A stretch of DNA of 64,000 nt from an uncultured Lactobacillus sp. Lineage in GTDB: Bacteria > Bacillota > Bacilli > Lactobacillales > Lactobacillaceae. Both the position numbers and the translations under genes were made by a program. The notes under the pieces were generated by a model. That model searched no databases. It saw only the letters and a list, made by a program, of their open reading frames with translations, and was not told where the DNA came from. This document shows, piece by piece, positions 52,425-61,582 of this stretch. Positions within the stretch are counted from its first letter, which is position 1. Every line of letters begins with the position of its first letter. Where the stretch lies: contig CALNAJ010000045.1 of the NCBI GenBank assembly GCA_937874695.1, positions 27,937 through 91,936 of the forward strand, given 5' to 3'.

Positions 52425-53333
52425 TTAACCAATCCATAAGCCCAGCAACTCTGCTAAGACCGTGGTCAGCGCTAGGATAGCCAAGTTACGAACTGCTAAA
52501 ATAAATGTCTGTTTTTTGACTTGAATCCGGAAAAAAGCCGCCACATTTCGGTAAATTAGTGGGATACTGATTAAGGACAGTAGCGACCAGGCCGGCAAGT
52601 CCCCAATCAGGACGCTCGCAATCAATGACAGGTACCCGACAATGTAGAAGCCAGCGAATAACCATAGGGAACGTTGTTTGCCCAAATAATAAACAATGGT
52701 CTTACGCGCCAAATCAAGGTCTTCCTTCGCATCACAGATATTGTTGGCCAACAGCAGCGCAGCGATGGCCATGACTGCAATTCCCGAAGCCAGCAAGACC
52801 CGCGCCATGAGTCCGCCGGTAAATTGGGCCGTCTGATACAGATTCAAGTAAACGGTAATCAGCATGATCAGATAGCCCATGGTAAACCCGGCAAAGAATT
52901 CACCAGTTGGCGTCCCGGACAATGGCTTGGGACCGCCCGCATATAGGTAGCCCACCAGAAAGCACAGGACCCCCATGACCAGTAACGGCCAGCCGGTGAC
53001 CCAGACCAGGTAAAGGCCAATCACCCCAGCAATAACGGCGAAACTCGCCATCAAAGCAAAGACCCGGTGAATGTGAAGGTGCTGCACGCCGATGATATTG
53101 GTCTTCTTTTTCCATTCAGCGGCCTGATTGCCGGCCTTGGTGTAATCCTGATAGTTATCATTGATGTCGACGGCCATATTGAAGAGTAGCATGGCAATGA
53201 AGAACAGCGCCGTGACGCCCCAGTTCAGCTGATGGAAGTTAGCCTGAACAAAGATCAGACCCAATAAAAACGGCCAGACCGACGCAATCTTCGCTTTGAT
53301 TTCAACTAATTCGAAAAAGATATTGAGTGTCAA
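52425..53333 (-). CDS. menA: 1,4-dihydroxy-2-naphthoate polyprenyltransferase (UbiA family)
   Basis: 302 residues, about 8 membrane helices. Attaches a polyprenyl chain to the naphthoquinone ring of menaquinone precursors. The two Asp-rich motifs are NMAVDINDNYQDY (52-64) and NNICDAKEDLDLA. TTG start behind a G-rich ribosome site. Divergent from the polyprenyl synthase gene that would supply the chain. Confidence 0.9.
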   Translation of the reverse strand: MTLNIFFELVEIKAKIASVWPFLLGLIFVQANFHQLNWGVTALFFIAMLLFNMAVDINDNYQDYTKAGNQAAEWKKKTNIIGVQHLHIHRVFALMASFAVIAGVIGLYLVWVTGWPLLVMGVLCFLVGYLYAGGPKPLSGTPTGEFFAGFTMGYLIMLITVYLNLYQTAQFTGGLMARVLLASGIAVMAIAALLLANNICDAKEDLDLARKTIVYYLGKQRSLWLFAGFYIVGYLSLIASVLIGDLPAWSLLSLISIPLIYRNVAAFFRIQVKKQTFILAVRNLAILALTTVLAELLGLWIG

Positions 53334-53378
53334 CGTAATCCCCCCGCAAATAAATTCTAATTAGATGATAACCTTTAT

Positions 53379-53407
53379 TTGACAACGTTTCCACTTGCCA
53401 GTAAGAT
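53379..53407 (+). promoter_or_regulatory. Promoter of the polyprenyl synthase gene
   Basis: -35 TTGACA (53379-53384), 17-bp spacer, -10 TAAGAT (53402-53407); a near-consensus promoter 31 bases before the start. Confidence 0.7.
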
Positions 53408-53438
53408 AAATTTTAACGTACATATAGTGAGGTGCAGT

Positions 53439-54416
53439 ATGGATCGACAACTTTGGCGGCAATTTCCCCAGGTGGAACCGCAACTCGTCGCGCTACAAGA
53501 TTACTTGTTAGCCGCGGTCCAGTTAGATAACCAACCCATCCACAGCAAAATATTAGCTCTACTCAACGCCGGCGGTAAGCTCCTACGCCCTGGTTACTTT
53601 TACCTATTCGCCGCATTTGGCGATGCAGCCACACCAGCACAGCTTCAAGCCGGTGCAGCGGCCCTGGAGATTCTCCACGTGGGCACACTGATTCACGATG
53701 ACGTCATCGATGAATCCCCCACTCGCCGCGGCGTTCGCACGATTCAGATGAAATACGGACAACGCAACGCTATCTACGCCGGCGACTTCATGTTCACCGC
53801 TTACTTTAACCAGGTGCTCAGGTCTACCGACGACCGTAACCTGATTCAGAATCACATCGATGCCATGCACCGGATTCTTCAGGGAGAGCTCAGCCAGATG
53901 GCGCTGAACTACCGTGAAGACGTAAGTATAGATGCCTATCTCAAAGAAATTGCGGGTAAAACAGCCGAGCTCTTTGCGCTGAGCTGCTACCAGGGAGCCA
54001 AGCTAGCTGGTGCCCCGGCTGCCGTCAGCGATATCGCCCGTGAAATTGGGCTGAAGATTGGGAGTGCCTATCAGATTCTAGATGACATTCTAGACTACGC
54101 TGGTGATCCCAAGAAGACACGCAAACCGGTGCTAGAAGATCTGCGTTCCGGTGTCTACTCTTTGCCGCTAATTTTGGCAATTCCTCAGGCACCACGCGAC
54201 TTTCACCGACTGCTGAAAAAGAAACAAGACATGACACCCGCAGATATTGAACAAGTTCAGAATTTAGTGACGCAATGCGATGGTGTCGGTGCTGCCCGCA
54301 AGTTAGCTACAGACTTAACTGACCAGGCTTTGGCCCTGATTGGCCGCCTGCCCGCAAGTCAGGCAGCGACTGATCTCGCCAGCTTGACGGGGATGCTCCT
54401 TCGCCGCGATCACTAG
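53439..54416 (+). CDS. hepT: Polyprenyl (heptaprenyl/nonaprenyl-type) diphosphate synthase
   Basis: 325 residues from the ATG at 53439, behind GTGAGGTG. Trans-prenyltransferase with GGKLLRPGY (45-53), first Asp-rich motif DDVID within HVGTLIHDDVIDE (87-91), second motif DDILD (215-219) followed by GDPKKT. Chain length cannot be read reliably. With menA it should provide the menaquinone side chain. Name by family analogy. Confidence 0.87.
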   Translation: MDRQLWRQFPQVEPQLVALQDYLLAAVQLDNQPIHSKILALLNAGGKLLRPGYFYLFAAFGDAATPAQLQAGAAALEILHVGTLIHDDVIDESPTRRGVRTIQMKYGQRNAIYAGDFMFTAYFNQVLRSTDDRNLIQNHIDAMHRILQGELSQMALNYREDVSIDAYLKEIAGKTAELFALSCYQGAKLAGAPAAVSDIAREIGLKIGSAYQILDDILDYAGDPKKTRKPVLEDLRSGVYSLPLILAIPQAPRDFHRLLKKKQDMTPADIEQVQNLVTQCDGVGAARKLATDLTDQALALIGRLPASQAATDLASLTGMLLRRDH

Positions 54417-54528
54417 TTGGTATGGTCCACTATACAGGAGTCAGCTTGAGAAGCCAGGACAATCGTACCTAGTCTCTTAGTTGCCCGCGACGCCAACTAT
54501 TTCTCTGTTAAATGAGATAATGACTTTC

Positions 54529-54562
54529 AAGATCACTAGCACATTATGCTGGTGGTCTTTTA
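54529..54562 (+). terminator. Terminator of the polyprenyl synthase gene
   Basis: AAGATCACTAGCA and TGCTGGTGGTCTT pair with two G-U-type positions, 5-nt loop, then TTTAG. Confidence 0.6.
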
Positions 54563-54955
54563 GTTTGTCTGCCAAATGATACTGTCAAACGATCATTGCC
54601 GAGATTGCGCGGTTTGCGAGCCGTATTATCAGGCATTTTAACTACTTAAAGGGTGGCTACGATTGCTGAGCCGTTCGCTTGCGAATGAACTGGCCATTCC
54701 GTATCATGACAGTTGAGCCCAGCAAGTACCACACAATGTTCGCTCTCAGTTTTCAATATCAAGACTCGCCAACCGAATTATCGCAAGTTTCCACACAACC
54801 AACAAGCAGTGGCGCAATTCACTTTCTAGCATAGAAAAACGTTTCCTTTGTTCCGAGATACAAGCAACACACACACCCAAACACATCCCATAGACAACGA
54901 TCCCTATGGGGCCATACAAAGCGCTGGACTCGCTCCACGTTTCACAGGCAACACA
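54563..54955. other. Long stretch without a supportable gene
   Basis: About 390 bases between two plus-strand terminators. A minus-strand 74-codon frame (54746-54970) is Cys-rich and lacks a ribosome site, so I do not call it. The bounded layout leaves room for a small RNA read on the plus strand. Confidence 0.3.
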
Positions 54956-54989
54956 GAATCCTCTGGACAACCCACCAGAGGATTTTTTT
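54956..54989 (+). terminator. Strong plus-strand terminator with no called gene upstream
   Basis: Stem AATCCTCTGG paired with CCAGAGGATT, 8-nt loop, then T6. It is distinct from the 54529 terminator, which already serves the polyprenyl synthase gene. Confidence 0.75.
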
Positions 54990-54993
54990 AATC

Positions 54994-55117
54994 AAAGAGT
55001 GTGCCAAAAGGCGGTTAGCTGGTGAGCATTAAGGCTGCTAACCGAATAATCCCGAACTTGGATTGTTTGGTTAGTAGTTTTAAGCGGAACCAGCTGCCTT
55101 TTGGCGCACGTTTCGGC
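54994..55117 (+). repeat. Family A intergenic repeat, full copy
   Basis: It begins AAAGAGTGTGCC right behind a terminator. Outer arms 54999-55012 and 55096-55109 pair over 14 positions with one G-U. The inner hairpin has GCTAACC/GGTTAG-type arms around AATCC/GGATT. The trailing part GTTTCGGCCATGTAAG and a following hairpin match the copy at 13835. Confidence 0.7.
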
Positions 55118-55136
55118 CATGTAAGGTTGGCTAGCA

Positions 55137-55170
55137 AAAGGGCCTGGGATTTTGTCCCAAGCCCTTAAAA
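55137..55170. terminator. Hairpin terminator behind cydC and the family A repeat
   Basis: AAGGGCCTGGGA-TTTTG-TCCCAAGCCCTT, 12-bp stem with one mismatch. T4 on the minus strand serves cydC, which ends 16 bases away. Confidence 0.6.
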
Positions 55171-55185
55171 TACACAATCACTTAT

Positions 55186-56922
55186 TTACCGACCACGATC
55201 CAAGTCATACAGCGACTGGAATCGTGGATTGTCCCGATACAGTTCTGCGGGCGTCCCCTGCATGTCGAAGTGTCCGTCCTCAATAAAACGGACCTGATCG
55301 ACGTGGTTGATTCCCGCCAGATGGTGCGTCACCCAGATAATCGTCTTATCATGGAGAACGTCAAACACCGTATCCAGCAAATGCTGCTCGGTGATGGGAT
55401 CCAGGCTGACAGTGGGTTCATCCAAAATAATAATCGGCGCATCTTGCAATAGAATCCGTGCTAACGATAACCGTTGCCGTTCCCCACCGGAGAATCGGCT
55501 ACCGGCCTCTTGGACCTGGGTCTGATACCCTGCCGGCAAGCGCGTGATCAGCTCATCGAGCTCCACAGCCTTGACTGCCGCCATGACTTCCTCATCAGAA
55601 GCGTTGAGGTTCCCCAGCCGGACGTTATTCATCACCGTCGTATTGAACAGATAAGGCTGTTGATCGAGCACCCCAAACAATTGGGCCCGCTGATCCTGTA
55701 GTCGGGCAATCGGCTCCCCGTTCAAGGTAACCTGACCGCTCGTCGTTGTTTCATCACCCAGCATCAACTTCAATAACGTACTCTTCCCAGTCCCACTTGG
55801 CCCCAATAAGGCCAGTTTTTCACCGGGATGCAGCGTCAACGATAGGTCGTCGATAACCTCGCGTGAGGCCCCTGGATAGGTAAATTTCACGTGGTCTAAC
55901 TTCAGTTCGGCCAAATCGCCAATCGTCGTCTGTGCGACCTGCTCCGGTTCATTCTCATCCAACGCATTGACCCGCTTGATGGAATCCTGATAGACCGGCC
56001 ACTCGCTGACCCCCTGGCTCATATCGGCAAAGGGTTCCACGGTTGGAAACAGCGCCAGGCCAAAGGCAGCGACCCAATTGGCCTCCGCTTGATTGTGGGT
56101 AAACATGACACCAGCCCACCATACCAGCAAGATGACCGCGGCACCAAAGATAAATTGAATGGCAAAGTTACGCCACCACTGAAAATGATGATCGGCTCGC
56201 CGCAACGTGGCAATCTCATCGATCGGTGCGTCTTGTTGTGCCAAAAAATCGTGACGGCGACCGGAAATCAGCCAATCACCCAAACCCAACACGGCATCGG
56301 TCAATTGGGTATAAAAGGTCCGCTGTACCTGTCGTGCTTGGAACTCCCGCCGACCGTTAACGGCCACGGACAAGAGTGGCATCACAATCACAATGACGCC
56401 CAACAGAATCAGCATCAAGAGCCCAAAGGCCCAGTTAAAGTAGCCGATACCGATCACAACGAAGGCGTACAGCAACCAGCCAATCACCAAGGGGAAGACC
56501 GTCCGCAAATACAGATTCTCAATGTGGTCAATATCCTCAGCCAAGATGCTCAAGACATCCCCGGTCTGGTGCGTCTGCCGAATCGCCACGGCCTGCTTCT
56601 CAACCGCCTCATAGAGCCGCTTGCGAAAGTCCGAAACGATACGCAGTACCCAGTTGTGGCTAGTCAACCGTTCCGCATAGCGAAAGGCTGGCCGCCCGAT
56701 CCCGAAGGCCCGGGCTAAAACGATTGGCACATAAATCATCAAGATGTTGTAGGGATGCGTGGCCGCCCGACTAATCAGATAGCCGGAGTTAAACATCAAC
56801 GCGCCCCCACAGAAGAAGGTCATGAAGCCCAGGAACAGAACCAATACCAGTAGCTTCTTGTAACGACGGAGATAGGGCATGACCCAGTGATCATTTTTAA
56901 ATGTTGCAAAGAATCCCTTCAT
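55186..56922 (-). CDS. cydC: Thiol reductant ABC exporter subunit CydC
   Basis: 578 residues. N-terminal six-helix membrane domain, then an ABC domain with Walker A LGPSGTGKSTLLKLMLG, signature FSGGERQRLSLARILL and Walker B IIILDEPTVSLD. Together with CydD it exports cysteine/glutathione-type thiols needed to assemble cytochrome bd. Its start overlaps the cydD stop by 4 bases. Confidence 0.95.
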   Translation of the reverse strand: MKGFFATFKNDHWVMPYLRRYKKLLVLVLFLGFMTFFCGGALMFNSGYLISRAATHPYNILMIYVPIVLARAFGIGRPAFRYAERLTSHNWVLRIVSDFRKRLYEAVEKQAVAIRQTHQTGDVLSILAEDIDHIENLYLRTVFPLVIGWLLYAFVVIGIGYFNWAFGLLMLILLGVIVIVMPLLSVAVNGRREFQARQVQRTFYTQLTDAVLGLGDWLISGRRHDFLAQQDAPIDEIATLRRADHHFQWWRNFAIQFIFGAAVILLVWWAGVMFTHNQAEANWVAAFGLALFPTVEPFADMSQGVSEWPVYQDSIKRVNALDENEPEQVAQTTIGDLAELKLDHVKFTYPGASREVIDDLSLTLHPGEKLALLGPSGTGKSTLLKLMLGDETTTSGQVTLNGEPIARLQDQRAQLFGVLDQQPYLFNTTVMNNVRLGNLNASDEEVMAAVKAVELDELITRLPAGYQTQVQEAGSRFSGGERQRLSLARILLQDAPIIILDEPTVSLDPITEQHLLDTVFDVLHDKTIIWVTHHLAGINHVDQVRFIEDGHFDMQGTPAELYRDNPRFQSLYDLDRGR

Positions 56923-58655
56923 TTGACCGTCGCCCCTTCCATTTCAGACCGCAGCCGGACGTAAGCGCCGCCCTGTTGCTGAAGTTCGGCGGGCGTCCCT
57001 TGTTGAACGATCTCGCCGTGATCCATGACTAAGATATAATCCATTTCATTCATCCAATGTAATCGGTGGGTGGCGAAGAAGACCAGGTGGTTGTCGAAAA
57101 CGGGCAGCATCGTCTGCTTCAGCTCGACTTCCGTCTCAATGTCCAAATGCGCCGTGGGTTCGTCGAACAATAAGATTCGCCGCGAATCGTCCAAGAAGGC
57201 TCGGGCCAACGCGATTCGTTGGGCTTGGCCCCCACTGACGCCCCGTGCGCCTTCACCGATCGACGTCTCTAACCCAGCTGGCAGCGTAGCAATCCAGTCG
57301 GTCAGACCCGCCTTCGCCGCCGCTGCGTTAATCGCATCGTCACTCGCATCGGGGGCGTAGAAAGCCAAGTTATCGCGTAAGCTGGCATGGAAAAGATACG
57401 GTGCCTGTGGAATATACACAAAACTGCGTTGCCAGGCCTGCTGGTCGAGGTGTGGGACAGTTGTCCCCCGCACATCGATTTGGCCGTCAGCCGGGCTCAG
57501 AAAGCCGCCCAGCGTGTTGATCAGTGTGGACTTCCCAGAGCCGGAAGCCCCGATGATCCCCACCTTTTGAAAACCATGAACGTCAAAGTTAATGTCCTTC
57601 AAGGTTGGCTTATCAGCGTTACCGTAGCTGACAGCAACGTGGTCAAATTTAAGGCTATCGTCCGCCTGCCAAACGGGGTCCCGCACGGGCAACAAGTCCC
57701 GGTCGGTCGGTGTCTCCCGCTGTAAGACGTCCAGCACCGCTGTCAGGGCGTTCTTCCCGTTCAGTGTGGCGTGATAGTCATTCGCAAAGTTACGAATTGG
57801 CGCAAAGTAATCTGGTGCCAGGGTCAAAATGATTAAGGCTGGCAACAATTGAATCGAACCGTTCATCAGGCCAAAGCCCAAGAAGACGGCAATAATGGCG
57901 ATCGACAAAGTCGTGAAGAAATCCAAGGCAAACGTCGAGGTCATCGCAATCGTCAGGGTCGACATCGTCTTCTTCCGATAGTCCTCACTGACCTGGTAGA
58001 CGTTGTTGGCATAGGTCTTGTTCAATCCCAACTGCTTCAACGTTGGTAGCCCACGTAGGGTGTCGACAAAGTGATTGGATAGCCGCTGGTAGCCCGCATA
58101 CTGCCGGTCGGCTTTGGCCTGCGCCGCGAGCCCCAGAATAATCATGAAGAAGATGATTAACGGGTAAATGGCTAACAGGAACAGCGCCTCTTTCCACTGG
58201 ATCAAGGCTATGTAAATCAATACGATCCACGGCGTCAGCGACAGATCCAGCACCTTGCCAATAATTAGCATCAAGTACGTCTGGATCTTATCGATACCCT
58301 CAAGCCCCATCGTGACCACGTTCCCGGTCCCCTTCTGCGCAACGACGCTGGGACCGAGATCAAACAACTTGGCCATGAACTGCTTCCGCAAGGTCTTCGT
58401 CGTCTTCTCCACGAACGGATACAGGAGCCAATTCTGCGCCAACGTTAGGAGATGGCGGGCTAGAAAGGCCACAGCGAATAGTGCCAGTGGGGCCACAATG
58501 GTCCGCACGGATTTCATGTGCCAGAGATTCACGATGGCAATTGACAGGTACCGCGCCTGAAAGATAATCATGAAGGCCTGAATGAACGTCAAAACGGCCA
58601 TGACCGCTGCGGCCGGCTTGACGCCCGGAAATTTAAAAACACGTTGATCAATCAC
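56919..58655 (-). CDS. cydD: Thiol reductant ABC exporter subunit CydD
   Basis: 578 residues from the GTG at 58655, which has AGAGGGGGC 6 bases upstream; a longer frame has no ribosome site. Membrane domain followed by an ABC domain with IIGASGSGKSTLINTLGG, VSGGQAQRIALARAFL and ILLFDEPTAHLD. Partner of CydC. Confidence 0.95.
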   Translation of the reverse strand: MIDQRVFKFPGVKPAAAVMAVLTFIQAFMIIFQARYLSIAIVNLWHMKSVRTIVAPLALFAVAFLARHLLTLAQNWLLYPFVEKTTKTLRKQFMAKLFDLGPSVVAQKGTGNVVTMGLEGIDKIQTYLMLIIGKVLDLSLTPWIVLIYIALIQWKEALFLLAIYPLIIFFMIILGLAAQAKADRQYAGYQRLSNHFVDTLRGLPTLKQLGLNKTYANNVYQVSEDYRKKTMSTLTIAMTSTFALDFFTTLSIAIIAVFLGFGLMNGSIQLLPALIILTLAPDYFAPIRNFANDYHATLNGKNALTAVLDVLQRETPTDRDLLPVRDPVWQADDSLKFDHVAVSYGNADKPTLKDINFDVHGFQKVGIIGASGSGKSTLINTLGGFLSPADGQIDVRGTTVPHLDQQAWQRSFVYIPQAPYLFHASLRDNLAFYAPDASDDAINAAAAKAGLTDWIATLPAGLETSIGEGARGVSGGQAQRIALARAFLDDSRRILLFDEPTAHLDIETEVELKQTMLPVFDNHLVFFATHRLHWMNEMDYILVMDHGEIVQQGTPAELQQQGGAYVRLRSEMEGATVK

Positions 58656-58837
58656 AATAACGCCCCCTCTAAACAAGTAAGTCTTACTGCTATAATACAG
58701 CTTTAACCGCGACATTTCGAGCGCTTACATCGCTGATATGTGTCCGGTTTGGCACCTTGCTTCCCAACCATCGATGTCTGCCGCCAATCAAAAAGGACGC
58801 CGCCCGAAGACGACATCCCCGATTGCTTTCATTTAAG

Positions 58838-59848
58838 CTAAGCGCTCTGCTTTGGTGAAGCCAGGCGCTTGTAGAAGACCCAGTAGCTCCAGATGAAGTA
58901 GATCAGCACGATCGGTAGGATACTGAACGTGAGAATCGTCATCAGGTGAAGCGTGTACGGTGAGTTTGAAGAATTCTTGATCAGTAGCGAGTTGGCTGGA
59001 TTGTTGGCGATCATGACCCGTGGGAATAACCCATTGAAGATCAGGACAACCACACTAATCAGCGATAACCCACTGCCGACAAAGGACAGCCATTCGTGAT
59101 TCCCCAGGACACCCCAGTAAGCCAAGGCGGTGAAGATGACCAGTGCAACGACGATTGCCGTGGTGGTCATTGGCTTCTTGTCGAAGAAGTCGGTGGAGAA
59201 GAATAACAGAACGGCGAAGAGCACTTCCCCAGCGAATAATACTGGGTAAAGAATCTTGTTCCAGGCCAAGGCCCGGTCCCGCAAGCCACCGGAGGTCTTC
59301 AGACGGATGAAGTTCAAGCCATGAACCAGACTCAAGACGGTCACGGCGACCCCACCAACGAGGGAGAACAGGTTCACGTAATCGCCAAAGTGGGCGGTCA
59401 TGTCGCCATTCTTATCGATTGGCATCCCGGCAATCATCGCGGTGAACAGCATCCCGAAGAGGAAGGCTGCACAGAAGCTCCCGATAGTCGAGGCCCATTC
59501 CCAGAAGCTCCGCCAAGTATCCGTTTTCATATTTGCCCGAAACTCGAAGGACACGCCCCGGAAAATCAGGGCAGCTAGAATCAAGAATAAAATCAGATAG
59601 AAACCAGAGAATAAGGTGGCGTACCACATTGGGAAGGACGCGAACATCGCCCCACCGGCAGTGATCAACCAGACTTCGTTACCGTCCCAGTGTGGGCCGA
59701 TGGTCTTGATGACCACGTCCCGTTCGTCACTGTTCTTGGCGAAACTCTTCACCAACATCCCGACACCGAAGTCGAACCCTTCAAGGAAGAAGAAACCACT
59801 AAACAACACGCCAATGAGAATGAACCATACAAGCTGCAGGCTAGTCAT
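58838..59848 (-). CDS. cydB: Cytochrome bd ubiquinol/menaquinol oxidase subunit II
   Basis: 336 residues, about 8-9 membrane helices. Typical GFFFLEGFDFGVGMLV near the N terminus and GPHWDGNEVWLITAGGAMFASFP. Structural partner of CydA in the oxygen-reducing terminal oxidase. Its start overlaps the cydA stop by 8 bases. 182 bases separate it from cydD, with no clear terminator. Confidence 0.97.
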   Translation of the reverse strand: MTSLQLVWFILIGVLFSGFFFLEGFDFGVGMLVKSFAKNSDERDVVIKTIGPHWDGNEVWLITAGGAMFASFPMWYATLFSGFYLILFLILAALIFRGVSFEFRANMKTDTWRSFWEWASTIGSFCAAFLFGMLFTAMIAGMPIDKNGDMTAHFGDYVNLFSLVGGVAVTVLSLVHGLNFIRLKTSGGLRDRALAWNKILYPVLFAGEVLFAVLLFFSTDFFDKKPMTTTAIVVALVIFTALAYWGVLGNHEWLSFVGSGLSLISVVVLIFNGLFPRVMIANNPANSLLIKNSSNSPYTLHLMTILTFSILPIVLIYFIWSYWVFYKRLASPKQSA

Positions 59849-61295
59849 GGTTGAACGCCCCCTTCGAGTAAGGATCTAACTCTTTCGTATCACCAGCTGA
59901 GTAGCCGTCGGTGTTCTCGGCATCCGGACCAGCCTTTAACGTCCGGTGGCAGAGGATAATCATGACGAGCCCCATGATGGCAAACATCGCAAAGTAAACG
60001 ATGTTCGTTGTCAGCAGTGAGGCCACAGATACATTCGGCGAAACCGCGTCGGCAATGGTCAACAGGCCATAGACGATCCAAGGGTAACGACCAAATTCAG
60101 TGATAAACCAACCAGCGGTGTTGACAACAAATGGTAACCACAGGCATAGTCCCATGATGTAGAGGAACCAGCGCTGCTTCATAATCAATTGCGATCTCTT
60201 ACGGTTAAAGATCAAGCCCACGATGGCGAGTAAGGCGAACAGGGCCCCAGCACCTGACATGATTCGGAAGCTCCAGAACAACGTCTTGGTTGGGACGTAG
60301 TAGTTCATGTCGCTCCCAAACTTCTTATCGTACTTCGCGTGCATATCTTTATTGACTTGATTCATGCCTTTAACGGTCCCGGTCGTCTTGTGATAACTTA
60401 ATAAGTTCAGAACGTAAGGCACATCGACGGACCAAGTGGTCTTGTGTTGCTTCGTATTGAAACCAGAGACAGCGGCCCATTCACCTTTGTTGGTCGAGTT
60501 CTTGTAGAGCCCTTCCATAGCGGCGAACTTCATGGGCTGGTTGTTGATCAGGTAACGACTCTGCAGGTCACCAGTGGCGATGGACCCCAGAGAGAAGATT
60601 AAACCGATAACCAAGGCAACGTTCAATGACTTCCGGTAGAAGTCCACGTGGTCTTTCTTAAGTAAACGCCAAGCACAACACCCAGCGATGACGAAGGCAG
60701 CGGTTACAAAAGCCCCGAAAATAACATGCGGGAACTCATTCCACAGCTGCGGGTTCCCCACCACTTTACCGAAGCTGACCATTTGAACATGACCAGTCTT
60801 TTGGTTTATGATGTAGCCTAAAGGATTTTGCATGAAACTGTTGGCCGCCAGAATCCATAATGCAGATAGTGAAGACCCGAACATAACTAACCAAATAAAG
60901 AGCGTGTGGACCCACTTATTGAAGCGGCCCCAAGTAAACATCCACATCCCAATGAACGTAGATTCCAAGAAGAATGCAGCCAGGGCTTCAATGGCCAATG
61001 GTGCACCGAAGATGTCCCCCATGAACCGAGAGTATTCAGACCAGTTCATCCCGAATTGGAACTCTTGGATGATACCGGTAACTACCCCGACGGCGAAACT
61101 GTAGAGGAACATTTTGCCCCAGAACTGTGCCATCTTCTTGTAGTCCTCATCACCCTTGATGGCATACATGGTTTCCATGACTGCCACCACGAAGGCTAAC
61201 CCGATTGAAAATGGAACGAAGAAGAAGTGAAAGACAGTGGTCATTCCAAATTGGAACCGCGCTAGGCCTAGGATATCCAGACCAAGATTTAGCAT
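59841..61295 (-). CDS. cydA: Cytochrome bd oxidase subunit I
   Basis: 484 residues. Carries the three haems and the quinol site. Signatures are LARFQFGMTTVFHFFFVPFSIGLAF (with the haem His near residue 23), QEFQFGMNWSEYSRFMGDIFG, and WITEFGRYPWIVYG late in the protein (GRQPW-type motif). Oxidises menaquinol and reduces oxygen when haem is available. First gene of cydABCD. Confidence 0.97.
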   Translation of the reverse strand: MLNLGLDILGLARFQFGMTTVFHFFFVPFSIGLAFVVAVMETMYAIKGDEDYKKMAQFWGKMFLYSFAVGVVTGIIQEFQFGMNWSEYSRFMGDIFGAPLAIEALAAFFLESTFIGMWMFTWGRFNKWVHTLFIWLVMFGSSLSALWILAANSFMQNPLGYIINQKTGHVQMVSFGKVVGNPQLWNEFPHVIFGAFVTAAFVIAGCCAWRLLKKDHVDFYRKSLNVALVIGLIFSLGSIATGDLQSRYLINNQPMKFAAMEGLYKNSTNKGEWAAVSGFNTKQHKTTWSVDVPYVLNLLSYHKTTGTVKGMNQVNKDMHAKYDKKFGSDMNYYVPTKTLFWSFRIMSGAGALFALLAIVGLIFNRKRSQLIMKQRWFLYIMGLCLWLPFVVNTAGWFITEFGRYPWIVYGLLTIADAVSPNVSVASLLTTNIVYFAMFAIMGLVMIILCHRTLKAGPDAENTDGYSAGDTKELDPYSKGAFNHD

Positions 61296-61351
61296 TTTTC
61301 TAACCTCCCCAAACGTTATTAGTGTAAATAAATAATTGCTGTCTTGTGTTC

Positions 61352-61380
61352 ATTATATCTAGTGATAAGTGAATTTTCAA
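61352..61380 (-). promoter_or_regulatory. Promoter of cydABCD
   Basis: Minus strand: -35 TTGAAA (61375-61380), 17-bp spacer, -10 TATAAT (61352-61357). GGGGAGG precedes cydA. No Rex-type TTGTGAA palindrome was seen. Confidence 0.7.
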
Positions 61381-61582
61381 TGGTTGGGCCCCAATATCCC
61401 TAAAGTTGATGGTATATATTCGAAATTCGTGTGTTAATTGTTCGGTGACTTTCGTAACACTTCCGAAAATGTGTGTTATCTTTGCCGATAAATTATGCAT
61501 ACGCTTTCAAATTTAACGGATAAAAGTCACAAAGTCGTGCTAAAATAATAGATAAGTAATAGGTATGAGGAGGTTTTTCATC

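Noticed and set aside
54746..54970. Cys-rich 74-codon minus-strand frame, considered as a type I toxin
   Set aside because: No ribosome site, no fit to Fst/Ldr-type toxin layout, and it runs through a plus-strand terminator.
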